A stretch of 64,000 nucleotides of DNA. Source: Welwitschia mirabilis. Lineage: Eukaryota; Gnetophyta; Gnetopsida; Welwitschiales. The stretch is taken from NCBI GenBank assembly GCA_051453625.1, contig JBOZIK010000001.1:230416277-230480276 (forward strand), read 5' to 3'. The notes beneath the pieces are model-generated. The model ran no database searches and was not told where the DNA came from. It worked only from the letters and a program-made list of their open reading frames with translations. The number at the start of each line of letters is the position of its first letter. Position 1 is the stretch's first letter. Of this stretch, positions 34,850 to 47,059 are shown in pieces. Position numbers and translations under genes: made by a program.

Positions 34850-36003
34850 ATGATTACTCATTGGCTATATAAAAAGTAATTAAACATAGAAATCTGTAAT
34901 AGATATCATCAAAATAATTTGGCATAGTGACTATGTATAGAGTTTAAGATAACTAAGAGGAAGGAAGAAAAGATAAATTTTTAGATCGTTGTCCACAATT
35001 TAAATGAAGTATTCAATGTTATAATGTAAGTGTTATTATCTTTTATGAACATGAAAACATATAAAGAATAAAAAAATATTTCTTTAATTAATTATTTTAC
35101 TTATATTCAATCATTTATTTTCATATATTATTTTCCATTGATTGAATTTTAGTATGTCTAATTATGAAACCATGTATTTTAAGTTGGAATTATGTGTAAA
35201 TGAAATTTTTCATTATTGAAATTTAAACCTACCCTTCTTTTAGGTTCAGGGTATTTACTAATCCCTTAGGTTATCCTTATGTTGAATTTCTAAACAAATC
35301 ACATGACAATCTTGGTATAATTTTTTTATGCTTTTAGATATAAGACTTCTCACATCTTTTCACATCTACTTTATATAATATGTACATGATATCAATTGTG
35401 TAAATGAATTCTAAACAAAGAGACAATACCCTTATAGATATATATCTTGTTAGATTATCATCTCTTGTTATTTTTTATATTTATGCTTAGTTTTCTTCAT
35501 CTCTTCATTTACCTTCTTGCTTTCCAAAGATTAATGGTATTAGGACATTTATAGATCTCTTTTGTTTAATATCTAAAAGATTAAATTTTTAATTACTTAT
35601 TAATTAATTATTTTTAAATCAAGTTTTCATCTCTAATAATTAGTATGATGTGAAATAATAACATGAAAAAGAAAATTTTATGGGAATAGATCCTTTCTAA
35701 TTTAGACAATACAAAATATACCTTTTTTAAATTCCGTGCAAAACACTTTAAAATGATAATTATAATAAGCAAAGAAAACTTGATTTGGCAAAATTACCTA
35801 GTAAAATGTTAATGCTTGCCCCATTAGTCATGATAACAATAAAGAATATGCATATGTAAGGAAATAATGTCTTGACACCATGATACATTTAGCTAATATT
35901 TCATAAATATTAACATTAACTTTAGTTACTTATTACTTTATTTATTTTCAATTTAATTTTAAATATATTTTAATATTTATCAATGTTTGTCTTATTTCTA
36001 AAA
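34850..36003 (+). repeat. Possible plus-strand LTR with TATA box and primer-site remnant
   Basis: TATATAAAAA at 34866-34875 lies about 1.1 kb left of TGGTATCGCAA at 36004-36014. The latter resembles the TGGTATCAGAGC primer site complementary to initiator tRNA-Met used by many copia and some gypsy elements (TGGTATC intact). Inferred: U3/R/U5 of a plus-strand LTR. The left terminus and a partner LTR were not found. Confidence 0.35.
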
Positions 36004-36014
36004 TGGTATCGCAA

Positions 36015-37894
36015 TTTATTATATTCTATGAAAAGGATATGATGAAGGGCATCCAACATTAAGTGATTCATTTTCATTCTTTTATGAAGTTTCATTTTAA
36101 AGCATCTAAGCTATCATTTACTTATTCTAGAATATCATCATGGAAGGATAGCTAAGACTAGACATTACTATCATTTTATTAGTTCTATTTCTATAACTAT
36201 CCCTCACACAAATGGTCAATCTATAACAAAAAAAAATCCTTTTTTCCCTTCTAAATCTATCTCTTATTCTTGATAGTATTAGGACCACTACCCTTGCGTG
36301 TTTTTGTAAGATTACTAAATAATAAACTTTATCTAGTATGACATTCAATAGAAAAAGAATAAAAGATGTGAGGACATAGATTATGAAGTTTTATTACAAG
36401 CATAATTTGCCTTCAAGTTCCTTAGTTACCCACAATTTTTAAAAGATTTTAGATAATGTGGAAGATTTCAAATAAGGTTTGAAAAACCTAATCATATTAT
36501 GATGTAATTAAACCTTAAAAATTAAGATTTTCTATTTTTGTATTATTTTACCTTTATTTGAAAGGTTAATTCTTTACATTATCTTTCTTTCCATATTATA
36601 TTTTTATACAGAAGAGGATTACTATTAGATAAGATCTATTGTAACATGAAAATTTACCTTTTATATCATTGTGATGTATGCGAAAACTTTGGTTTCTTTA
36701 TTATGATAAGTAATTAGACTAATCAAAGGAGGAAATCTTCAATTAAATGTTTAGTTTGATCATTAGCAATACATCATTTTTAAAACCAGTTAATAGCATA
36801 GGCATCTGAAAATTCTAATTACTCTCCCATGATAGGTGGTTAGCTTGATCAAAGCAGGATAACTCTAATTATATTTTTATTTCACCATGATATGTTTTAA
36901 ATTAAATTATTTTTCCCTTACTTTATTTATAGATCATTACAAATAAATAATGCAACTTCATATGTCTCCATTAAAAAACTTATATAGAATTTTATCTATA
37001 CATATATTAATCTTATTATGCTTTGAAGTGATTAAATGTTTTAATAGATAACTATTATGCCCTAACAAATGATATTAAAGGAAGATTTTTAGAAACATAC
37101 CCTTTATACAAAGGTCAAGGGTAATAGTCTTAAACTAAAAAATAGAATAGTTAATTATATTACAAGTAATCCTATTTATCTTCTTCTAGAAGGATTATAA
37201 GATCCTTTCAAAAATTACAAGCATTCCTTGTAGCTAAATCAAATATTTAAAGAAAAAGTAAAATGCATTTTAAAGGAAATAGAAAATAAAGAATAAAAAT
37301 TTCTCCTTCTAACAACTCTAAATAATTTTTCATAAGTTAAACAACCAATGGATCATCAACCAAAAATAATTTTATGGATGAGTAATAAATCATTTACTAT
37401 AGATATTAGAACTATTAAACTAAAATAATAGAATTTGAAATATTAGAACAACCTTAACATCGTTTAGAGATGGATCATCTTATAATGCACTATAGAAAAT
37501 GGAAATCATGAAAGATGTCATAGATTTAATAGATTAATTATTTACCCTAATAAAATCCTAACACTAAATTGAAGAAATAAGCTAAAATAAATGTACAATA
37601 AAAAACACTTAAAATGTACTATTGTAATGCTATAATCATAAATTCATCAATGATGGAGAAGAAAATCAAGTGCAAGCATGGATTAAATATCATTGATCCA
37701 TAATACAAATAATGCAACACATAGCAAATCCAATACGACATATTTTTTAAGGCTTGAAAAGGAAATTGTCCCATGAAACAATTATTTCTACCTACTTAGA
37801 AAGAAAGAAACAAAGTGTAGAACCTCATACTGAGATAATATTTGATTATAGCCATGGAAGTAACACATAAGAAGGATGTCATACCTTGAAACAA
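36015..37894. other. Unassigned AT-rich stretch with a small direct repeat
   Basis: A phrase near 36705, GATAAGTAATTAGACTAATC followed by AAAGGAGG, recurs near 36831 as GATAGGTGGTTAGCTTGATC followed by AAAGCAGG, 126 bp apart. The plus strand near 36190-36215 reads IPHTNGQS, loosely like the gypsy integrase HPQTDGQ, too little to call. Otherwise no frame or domain recognised. Confidence 0.4.
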
Positions 37895-40800
37895 TTTTCA
37901 TTAAAATAAAGTATAAAAGGAGTATGTCAAAAAGGCAGTAAAGGCCTTAAAATTTTAACATGGTATAAAGATAAGTAGAAAATTTACTAGAACCAAAGAA
38001 GATAAAAAATATTAAACATCATATAAGAAAATCATAGTAACTAATCTAAAAATCATTAGATTAATGTTTTAAAAGCTGATGAGGAAATTGATGTCAAGTT
38101 GAATCTTTGCTACTTGAATTTGAATCTAAAAAATAAAGACTGCATAAAACATTTATCTTTTATTTTATAGATAAAAGATGAGTATGAGAAGATTCAATCC
38201 TCTTAAAAATTAGGTTGTATCGTTTCTTTTATACTTAATATATGTTAACAGATTTGATAGTCATTTAAAGAATTTTGAAATAGTTATTAATATTTATGAA
38301 AACCTAGATAATACCAAAATCTCAAAAAATTAAATGTTTAAGGAACTTAATACATCTAAATTGAGTTATTCTAGAAAAAATTAAATTAGTAGAATACATA
38401 AATAAAATCATCTATATCTCCACATTAAGGGAAAATAGAATTATAAATGTCATTAAGTCATTTATTAATGGGTAAGCCATGATGCATCAAATATTAAAAG
38501 GAAATGTTTAATTTAGGAGCATTATTCTTTTCAAAATATTTTAAAAAATGGTTATTCATAACTGCTCAGTCTTTGTTTTATGCCATTTTTGATACAAGGA
38601 TTAATGAATACTATTAGAATATGAAGAAATATGAATGGAACATGTGGCTAATACATTAAGATTACGAAGCCATTTTTTTAATGATGGCCCTAAAAAATAA
38701 TTTCTATAGATTCATCTAAGTATAAATGCTATAGAATAAAATTGCAATTCCTTCAAAAAAAAATTATATAGAGAAAGTACCATAAATATTATGACATGTC
38801 TCTTAATAAATCCATTAACCTACAAGATAGAGATAATTAAAAAAGTCATATCTTTTTAAAACTAGTAAGTGATTAGTCTTGATTTTACAAGGAAAATAGG
38901 ATTTAGAGAAAAAGGATTCCATCAAGAATAGAGCTCAAAGATTATTATAACATTGTTTTAATCAAAACATATATGTAAGATTTGTCATGCTCTTCAAATT
39001 CTTTTAAAAACATGTATTCTTGGAAGTATAATTTTATATGGTGAAAAACTTCAATTAATAAAATGGATACCTTTCCAAAAGAATTTATACTTGATAAATG
39101 CTTACACTAAATGGAGCTAAGGAATCTTTCCAATAATATATAATGATTAAACACAAACATGCAATCATTTTATAACTAAAGTGATACCTTTCTTAAAAGA
39201 GTTTAATAACCTAGGTCACCTTTCTTCTTAAGAAAAGGAGCAATATCTCATGTAACTTATGAAAGCCTTTTAAAATATCTTGAAAAAACTAAAAAACTTT
39301 TTTTTGTAATATAAGAAGAAGGCCATAAGGAAGAGTATTAAATATGAGAGAAATAAAGAATGAATTTTTCAAAGAGATCCTTATCTATAAGAGTGAGAGA
39401 TTTGGAATTTTATTTTTCCATTTTCTTCTAGATTTAAAGAAGAACTTGATCTCAGAGAGAAATAGTATCTTGAAAGCTAAAAGAAATTTTCTAAAATCTT
39501 AATAACAACTTCATTAGATGTGAGAATCCAGTCTTTAACTAATAAATGTTGATAATTATCCATGAAACTATAAACTAAATATTTGATTTAATTAGTAGTA
39601 GAATCAAAAAGATACAAGATTGATCAACTTAAAAGAAAAGATAATGAAGTTATCTAGCTATGTTTAATAAGTAAAAGAGGGTCATCCACTAAATTCATAT
39701 TTAGGAAATGATGATTATAATTTAAGAGGATTATCCCCTCTCACATCATTATGATGAATATCACATTGGAGCTAATGAGAAAGAAAATCTATTGGTATTA
39801 TAAACATATAAGGATCGTGAAGATAACACTCCCTTATAGACAAAGGAATATAAAAATAAGAAGCAACTCCAAAATTAGTAGCAATTTTAAAAGTATCATC
39901 TACAAATAAACATCCTACAATTTTCAATAATTTTAGATCAAACCAAGCTTAGCGATAATTTAAATAATAAAATGATATTTAACTTTATCTTAAATCTTAG
40001 CATAGTCAGGTTTAATAAAAAATATCTTGATGATTATTCTTAGCCTATTAAAAATCTTCACAAGCTACTACAACATTATTAAAATATATCTGTCTAAATA
40101 AAACTTATTTGTTAAGGAAATATATAATCTAAAGGAATTCACTTCAAAGAAAAAAACTAAGAATTTCATAAAATATTATAGATCACATTAAGGAGTATAA
40201 TTAGCTATAATTAAAAATTTGAATGATATCATCTAATTCAAAAATAATTCCAATAAAGTCTTAGTTTAATTGAGGTTTTACAGATCCTATACAAATAACT
40301 TGTTAGATAACCTGACAATGATCATTGTCAATAAGATTGTAATGAGTTTTTAAAAATTCAAAAAATAATTCATCACATCATAGAGCTTTAACATTACTTA
40401 TTATAAAGTAGACATGTTTTAAGTTTGCTAAAAGTATATTAGATTCTAACATTTAAAACATAGTTAGAGTAACTAAAGTAGGATACAAAGTGGTTACCTC
40501 CTCAGAAATAAAAATGTACATGGGAGTAGCATGGAACAAAGTAGATGAATGATCTATAGATAAAATATAAACATATTAGGATTAATACTAATAGTACCAC
40601 TAAAAGTAAGTTGATCTAATAACTGCATATGAAATAAACTATTAAGGTTATTAAAAATTACTTATAATTTCTCATTTTGAATTTTTAACAAATCAAGATG
40701 ACCTTTAACTAAGTAATTTTCTACTCTATAAACATTCATTTCCAAAAACCTAATTTGATAGTAGCTAAATCAACATAAGGTTATGAATTAAAAGAATCAC

Positions 40801-41640
40801 GAAATAACTTATCAAAGAGGTATTGAAACATATGTTAAATTTTATTATATTTTTATCTTACATGTTAAGCAACTTACTAATCACATTATCTAGAAAAATT
40901 TCACATATGCCATGTAGCTTAGTTCCGCCATTGAATATAACCTAACTAATTTGAGGATGTAGGCTCCATGTTCCAAAGATTACATAAAATAGATTGTGTA
41001 GTAAAAAAATAAAGACAACTACTATGTAATCAAAATAGATTACATGTATTTTTGATAGGACTACTAATTATTATAACTTTAATTTAAATAGAAAAATGGT
41101 ATGATACCATTTTGTCATGAATAATAGTAATAAATAAATCAGATTGATAAAAAAATAGTTTAAAAACACATTTTAAGCAAACTAAAGATATAGAAGTATC
41201 CTACATGATAATTGCTTCAAATATATAGATCTTTACAAAAGGTAACTAGAACTTTGATCATTCATGTCCATTAGCTAGAATATTTATTTTAAGTTAGTCT
41301 AATAGTGGTATTTAAAATTAGAAATGAGAGAAGATAAGCTATCAAATGTATTATTAGAAAATTTATTATATTAAAGTTTTCTATAAATAAACATGGAATA
41401 AAAGTAAGAGAACAAAAAAGTATCCAACATAGCTTAGAATGCTCTATTAATTCATTTAGAGTATAGATTAACTAGATTCTAAAAGGTAAAAAAGGAAAGA
41501 AAATGTTTTTCAAATATCTCTTTTTATGAATTAGAACCAAGATGACTTAGCTTAGCTTTTCAATAATAGAAACAAAGGATAATGGCTCCACTTTATCTAT
41601 GTTTATGTTTTACAACAAGGGTTATCAAATGAGGCAAAAC
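37895..41640 (-). mobile_element. LINE (L1-like) non-LTR retrotransposon, copy 2, 5'-truncated
   Basis: Homologous to copy 1 over its length and in the same direction. Shared blocks: AGTAAAGGCCTT (37939, 26515 region), the Cys-rich end at 38395-38445 (FP*CGDIDDFIYV), RT near 39640-39990 and endonuclease near 41180-41400. Homology to copy 1 stops near 41640, inside or just before the endonuclease; no ORF1 region follows. 5' truncation is typical of target-primed reverse transcription. More decayed than copy 1 by impression; no protein product possible. Confidence 0.82.
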
Positions 41641-42637
41641 CTGGTGTGTTTTTAACACCCTCTCTTTTTTAATCTTAATTAAGAATTATTTTTTTCCCAT
41701 TTTCTTTTTCCTTTATTTCTTCTTTAATATTGTTACCTAATAGATATAGCAAAACTTAGGATCAAATTTTGCTTAATCTGTTATTAACATTTTTATATTA
41801 TAAAAAATAAATCATATTATTATTATATGTTTACCTATAATTAATTTTTAGATTATTTTAATTTACAAATAATACCAATTTCATAACTTTGTGTCATCCA
41901 TTTCTTTCTAGTTATTGTCACATAGAAAGATATCTTGTAAATAACTAAGAAAATATAAAATTATTATAAACATACATGGATACGTTTAAGGATAATACTT
42001 AACTAATAATAGAAGGTTACAACTCCCATTAATGGCATTTCAACTCAATATCCAACAATCCTCTAGATGGGACTTATTCTACTTCAAGTTCTAAACTATG
42101 CAAAATAGTTTAAGCTTAACTCCATAAGCTTACATTTCACCTTGATATACCTCTAATATGGGTGACAATTGGTCTGTGGGGTAGATGCATGCCTGCAAGT
42201 AATCTCTACTTCCTTGAAACATCTCTTGATGGTGAAACATAATCCATTGATGCTAAAGACTTGAGATATTAAGTCGAAGTAAGTTCAAAAATGGGAAGGA
42301 TAGAAGGGTTATGATTAAATCCACTTCTAGAAGGGTATTATAATAACATATAATGCAACCCATCTTAGTGATGAGATCTAAGCAAGGGGATAATCATTAT
42401 TAGGATTATCTTAAATTTAGACCTATTTGATGAATATACCATACAAATGCATGAATATATTACCAACTAATGTTGGATATTTAATAAAATATTTACCTAG
42501 TTATAATAACTCTAATTATCATTAGGATAATTTTATAAGAAACAATCATAAAAGACAAAAGAAGAATACTAAAACATCTTTACATTTAGAATTATAGTAA
42601 TGAAAATATAAATAAAGGAAATATTTTTTTTCTTGTA
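41641..42637. other. Unassigned stretch
   Basis: Between LINE copy 2 and copia B. A pyrimidine-rich segment (41650-41725) and a less AT-rich segment (42020-42260) were read on both strands without finding a frame or repeat end. Confidence 0.4.
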
Positions 42638-44130
42638 TGAGTATCATTGAACTCAGAGGGGAAGGGTGGAGGAGGTCTATCAAAAATAATTTCATCAATA
42701 ATAAATTAAGAAAATAATATAATGAACATCTTACTGAGATAACGTTGTTTTTTAACCTGGGTATGTTCACATACAAAGAGTAGCTTCCTCTCACACATTT
42801 AGATATTATTATCATATAAAGGATAATGGTTTTGGAGCATCACCAACTTTACATACAAAAATATAAATCTTCTTATAAGGCAACACTCTCTTCCTCTCAA
42901 GGATAACCAATAACATAATATAAAAAATGTGTACACAAGAACAATCACAATGTAAGATTCTCCTTATAAGGTAGCACTTTCGTCCCCTCAAGGAAAACCA
43001 ATAATACAATAATAGAAAATGCTCACAAGCACTCCTTGAAGCACATTTTTATGAGAGTTACCTTATAATATGGAATCCTAGTAATGGATTCTTATGTTTG
43101 ATATAAAGAAATGAATTGTACAAGATTATTCAAGAATATGATAGTCTAATAAGTTGAGTTCCAACAAATAAATAATAACAAATACAATGACAAGCTTAAA
43201 TGATATTCCTTTGATGAAGAGATTGAGTCCTCTTCTTCTTGTCATTTTTCATGAGTGCTAAAAGATGATGCAATGTTTTAAGATCCAAAAATAAAAGATG
43301 TAGTCACTTCAAAGTTCTTTATAAATGATAGCTTAATGCTTCATGGGTAAATCCAATCACTCATGAATTTGTACGTTCTTATTATATTTATAGATGCATT
43401 TAGTTAATTTCATTAAGTTATGACTTTATACTTTTTATAAAGTTTCTAGCTATTTCACCTCAAATATTATCCATTTAAACTTTGTAACCATTGTGCAACA
43501 AGTAGAAATCATTGGGCATTGGTCATGCAACATCTACTTTATTTGAAATTTCATTAAAGATGTCTTCAAAATTATGGATGTATTCTATTAATCAGACACC
43601 TTTCACATGAAAGATCTCTTTAATCAAAGTACCTAGAAATAATCTTAAACTATATAGCCTTTAACCCTCATCAATCATAAATCTATGATGCAAATCTAAA
43701 TAGCTTAGAATATAAGTTATTCGATAAAGAACAAATTAACCCTATTACTTGTTCTAATTTAGTACAGACATCTTCAAATAGATAGATGTCTTTCATCCAT
43801 GTTAGATCCATCTTTTAGTATATTCATCTTCATTGAGATAGTTGTCTTTCATCTATATTTTAGAAACTAGTTCAACATACAAATCTTTAAAACTACAGAC
43901 TCCTTTACCATATATGTCTTCAAGAGTGTAGATGTCTTTCATTTTATGGATGTATTTAGTCAATTAATTATGAATTTTCAATTTTAAGCTAAAGTTTTTA
44001 TGATATTTGATCTTTGAGGTCTAAATATAGCTTATGCTTTTTGTCATATAATTTTCTCCATATTAAGATATTTACATAATGGCTCAAAATATTTAATAAA
44101 TGAAAACATTAAAACTAGATTTTATCAACA
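42638..44130 (-). repeat. 3' LTR of copia B (LTR family B)
   Basis: Starts TGAGTATCATTGAACTCAGA and ends GATTTTATCAACA; 1493 bp. Aligns with 51858-53292 throughout, for example CTTATAAGGTAGCA, AATATGATAGTC, TAGCTTRATGCTTCATG and CATTGAGATAGT. Contains several GATGTC/GACATC motifs between 43555 and 43950. Minus frames 42546-42815 and 42812-43009 are LTR sequence. Confidence 0.93.
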
Positions 44131-44147
44131 ATCTCCCCCTTTTTAAT
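44131..44147 (-). other. Polypurine tract of copia B
   Basis: Plus strand ATCTCCCCCTTTTTAAT directly inside the 3' LTR; on the minus strand this is the AAAAAGGGGGAGAT tract that primes plus-strand DNA synthesis in plant copia elements. Confidence 0.9.
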
Positions 44148-44599
44148 GATGTCCAAAACTTGGCAAATCTCATTAGTGTAATCACATTTAATCAACTAAA
44201 TTTAGATACTAAAATTCAAAAGAGAAATAATAACACAATATGTTTTAACAATAGTATTAAAAATAATAATTTAACTACTTAAATAAACATGTAAAGTATA
44301 AATTAAGAAGAATATAAAAATATTAGATAATTTCATTCATGAAAAGTAATAACTAATCAAGTAAAATATGATTATAGAGTATGCTAACAATAAAATCAAA
44401 GAATAGGATTTTAATAGTGTGCTAATAATACATATGAAAAATGTGTCAATAGTCAAGGTATGCTATTAACAATAGTAGAAATAAACAAGCATGATGTGTA
44501 CTAATAATCAAGAGTGATAATTAATCAATAATAATGTTACTAAGGGAATCTAATCCATCAATCTCATAATCAAGTCCTTCATGCCTAGATAAGATGTCC

Positions 44600-46230
44600 A
44601 TGCGAAAAACGGATTTGTCTAACTAATTTTCGCTTTCTTCTTTTCCTTTTTGGATAGCATATAATAAGGAGTTAAGCACTAAGTGTAAAATCACTAGTGT
44701 AGTATGTGCCTCCTTCTTCTTGATCACTATCATAATTGCTATCATGAGATGTCTAGATGATATAAGATGAGGAGAATGTAGGTGATGGCATGTTGTGCTT
44801 TCTAGAAGAACATTGAGAAGTCTTACCTGGGTCCTCATGAACTTGTCTCCTCATACTTGAGTACATTTGAGAAGTGATGTAAGTCTCAAAGTAGCTAGTG
44901 GTTGTGATCTTAGTAAAGGATGGTGGTGGAATGATGATAAGTAGTGGAACATGAATAAGATCTATGTAAGGTGGTAATGGAGATGACATGCATGATGGTA
45001 AGGGACAAGAAGGTGATGGTGGTTATGTATAGTGACAAATAGGTAACTTGGAATGTGGCCTATGGAAAATAAAATGCTAAATGTTTGAGCTCTTTAACTC
45101 TATCTCCTACTTCCCCTGTGATGAACCTAGAGCCTATTATTTCCCTTGAGGTTGTGCCTATGTGGAAGATTGGTGCTCCTACTATACTTATGTGTTGTCT
45201 TCTAAAGTCTCTAAAGAACCACTAAGTGCTACTATTCCTAAGTTATAGCCTATATTTTATAAAGATAAAAGTGGCTCTTCTTCTAATTTTACCTCTGAAT
45301 CTATCCACATAAGAGTTCCCATGAATTCCCAACTACTTGTTAGTGCTTTTACTTCACTAGATATGGACTTATGCTTTTATAACCTTAACAAATTATGATT
45401 TAACTTTTCAAAACTTCTTGTAATTTCTTTTAACCACTTTTTAAAAAATGAAATACTATGAGAATATATGAAGTATGGTTTCTAAAACTAATATTAGATG
45501 ATCTTCTACTTATTCCCTTGGTGGAACTGGTACACATTGCTTTTTTTTACTAGATTCTACTAGAGGTTTATTCAAATGAATAAGGTTTATCTATAGTACT
45601 AATATGCTAGCACTACTAATAATTAAGGTAATTAAATAAGAGTAGCCTAGAGTTTGACCCTTTAAAATAAATGTAATAATATCCATGCACAGTATAAATC
45701 CCAAATCAATATTTAAATCAATAAGAAGATAGAATACAACAAAGATCCATATAGGGTTGCAATATTTATAACTACCATTTCTAACTATAATGTTATATAA
45801 TTTAATCAAGATAAGTATAGATATATCTATTTTGATATCTCTACATTCTACGTTTTCATAAAAATTCATCCTAGAGTGTCCAAACAAAATGTCCCTCCTA
45901 AATCTTTGTGACACACTAATAGAACATTAAGTAAATATTTCTTTAAGGAAATGAACATATAACTATGGGAGTCGAAACCATTGATGTCAAGAATAGATTT
46001 TATAAAACTAAGAGTAAGATATAATGATGTACTTCTAATGTATGTTTGAAATCCACTATGCTATCATCAATTAAATGGATGTTTGTGTAAAATTATCTTA
46101 CCACTGTGTCTAGTATATATGAATCCAACTGTTTAATCATGTTCCATCCAAGCTAAGAGAAGTATGCAACTAACTAATCTTTCCTCTATTTTTAGAATCT
46201 AAGTGTTTTTCTATAATTATTAAATTTATT
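44600..46230 (-). pseudogene. Extra 3' frame of copia B
   Basis: Between RNase H and the polypurine tract the minus strand keeps a 107-codon open frame (45591-45914) starting MSQRFRRDILFGHSRMNFYE, with VRNGSYKYCNPIWIFVVFYL and LKGQTLGYSYLITLIISSAS. Downstream the minus strand gives PLVESSKKKQCVPVPPRE and then Ser/Pro-rich, His-rich frames at 44623-44989 (SSPLPPYIDLI, IIPPPSF). Known: plant retroelements, including SIRE-type copia, often carry an uncharacterised ORF here whose core has a G-SY-x-x-I and a LPYG-x-LLTRIF-like block; LGYSYLITLI sits where the latter would be. A plus-strand frame across 45085-46200 also reads fairly open, so strand choice rests on the 107-codon frame and element direction. 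Confidence 0.5.
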
Positions 46231-46599
46231 TTCCATATTCTACACATTTTTGTAGCTACCTCAAGGTAAAAATAAGGCTTATATTAAGGTCATTATGGCC
46301 CTATTTATAGTTCCTTATCTCTTAAGACATTAATAGACTTTTATCTAATCATTTTATGAAAGATATATACACATATGAGGAGAAATCAATTAAAATGTAA
46401 ATAAATAACTAAAAATAATCACTAAAGAGGATAAAAATAATACCTATTTCTACTTTATGTGAAGATGTATACCAAATTTAAGATGTCTATGTAGAGAAAT
46501 CTAAGCAAATTAGCCCTCAGAAGTGATATAAGAGGACACATGTTAAGTAAAGTATTGAAAATGGCATATGGTGGCCTCTTTTATGATTAAAAAAGGGTC

Positions 46600-46920
46600 A
46601 AAACCGTAGCTTTTGCACATTTTTTTTTTCACAGTAGTACTTGAAAGATGTCTACCTATTGAAAGAAGATTAAAACATGAAAATTAAACATCTACTTAAT
46701 GAAAGATGTCTATTATTAAAAATTTTATAAGCTATTTTCCATACTATAAAGACATCTATCAATTTTAAAATGTTTATTTTAAAAATATTAAAAAGTCTAT
46801 CTAACCTTTAAAGATGTCTAGAACTTTAAAGACATCTATTTGATAGATGTCTATACATTTGAAGTCATGTCTCTGATAGATGTCTACAATACCAAAGATG
46901 CCTATCCTAAAAGTTTAAAA
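46600..46920. repeat. Cluster of AGATGTCT/AGACATCT motifs
   Basis: About ten copies of GATGTC or GACATC in both orientations within roughly 320 bp (for example near 46640, 46702, 46753, 46817, 46837, 46848, 46881). The two forms are reverse complements. The cluster lies between the extra frame and the end of pol in copia B and resembles motif groups in its LTRs. Origin unclear: expansion of an LTR motif or regulatory sequence. Confidence 0.65.
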
Positions 46921-47059
46921 ACTTTGAAATTTCTTATAACCAATATCAAGATAACATTACAACTTTAAAAAATTAAAGTAGCATGCACAGAATTTAACTT
47001 TGTCAAAATGGAACTATAATATCAAGTTATAAGATGTTATAATGTGGAGTTCATATTTA

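Noticed and set aside
36120-36350. IPHTNGQS text as a gypsy integrase motif
   Set aside because: Only one loose match and no neighbouring integrase blocks.
45085-46200. Plus-strand frame of about 370 codons antisense to copia B
   Set aside because: Reads fairly open in two parts but has a dense stop cluster at 45465-45670. The minus strand has a clean 107-codon frame in the element's own direction, so I treat the plus frame as a probable shadow, though not excluded.
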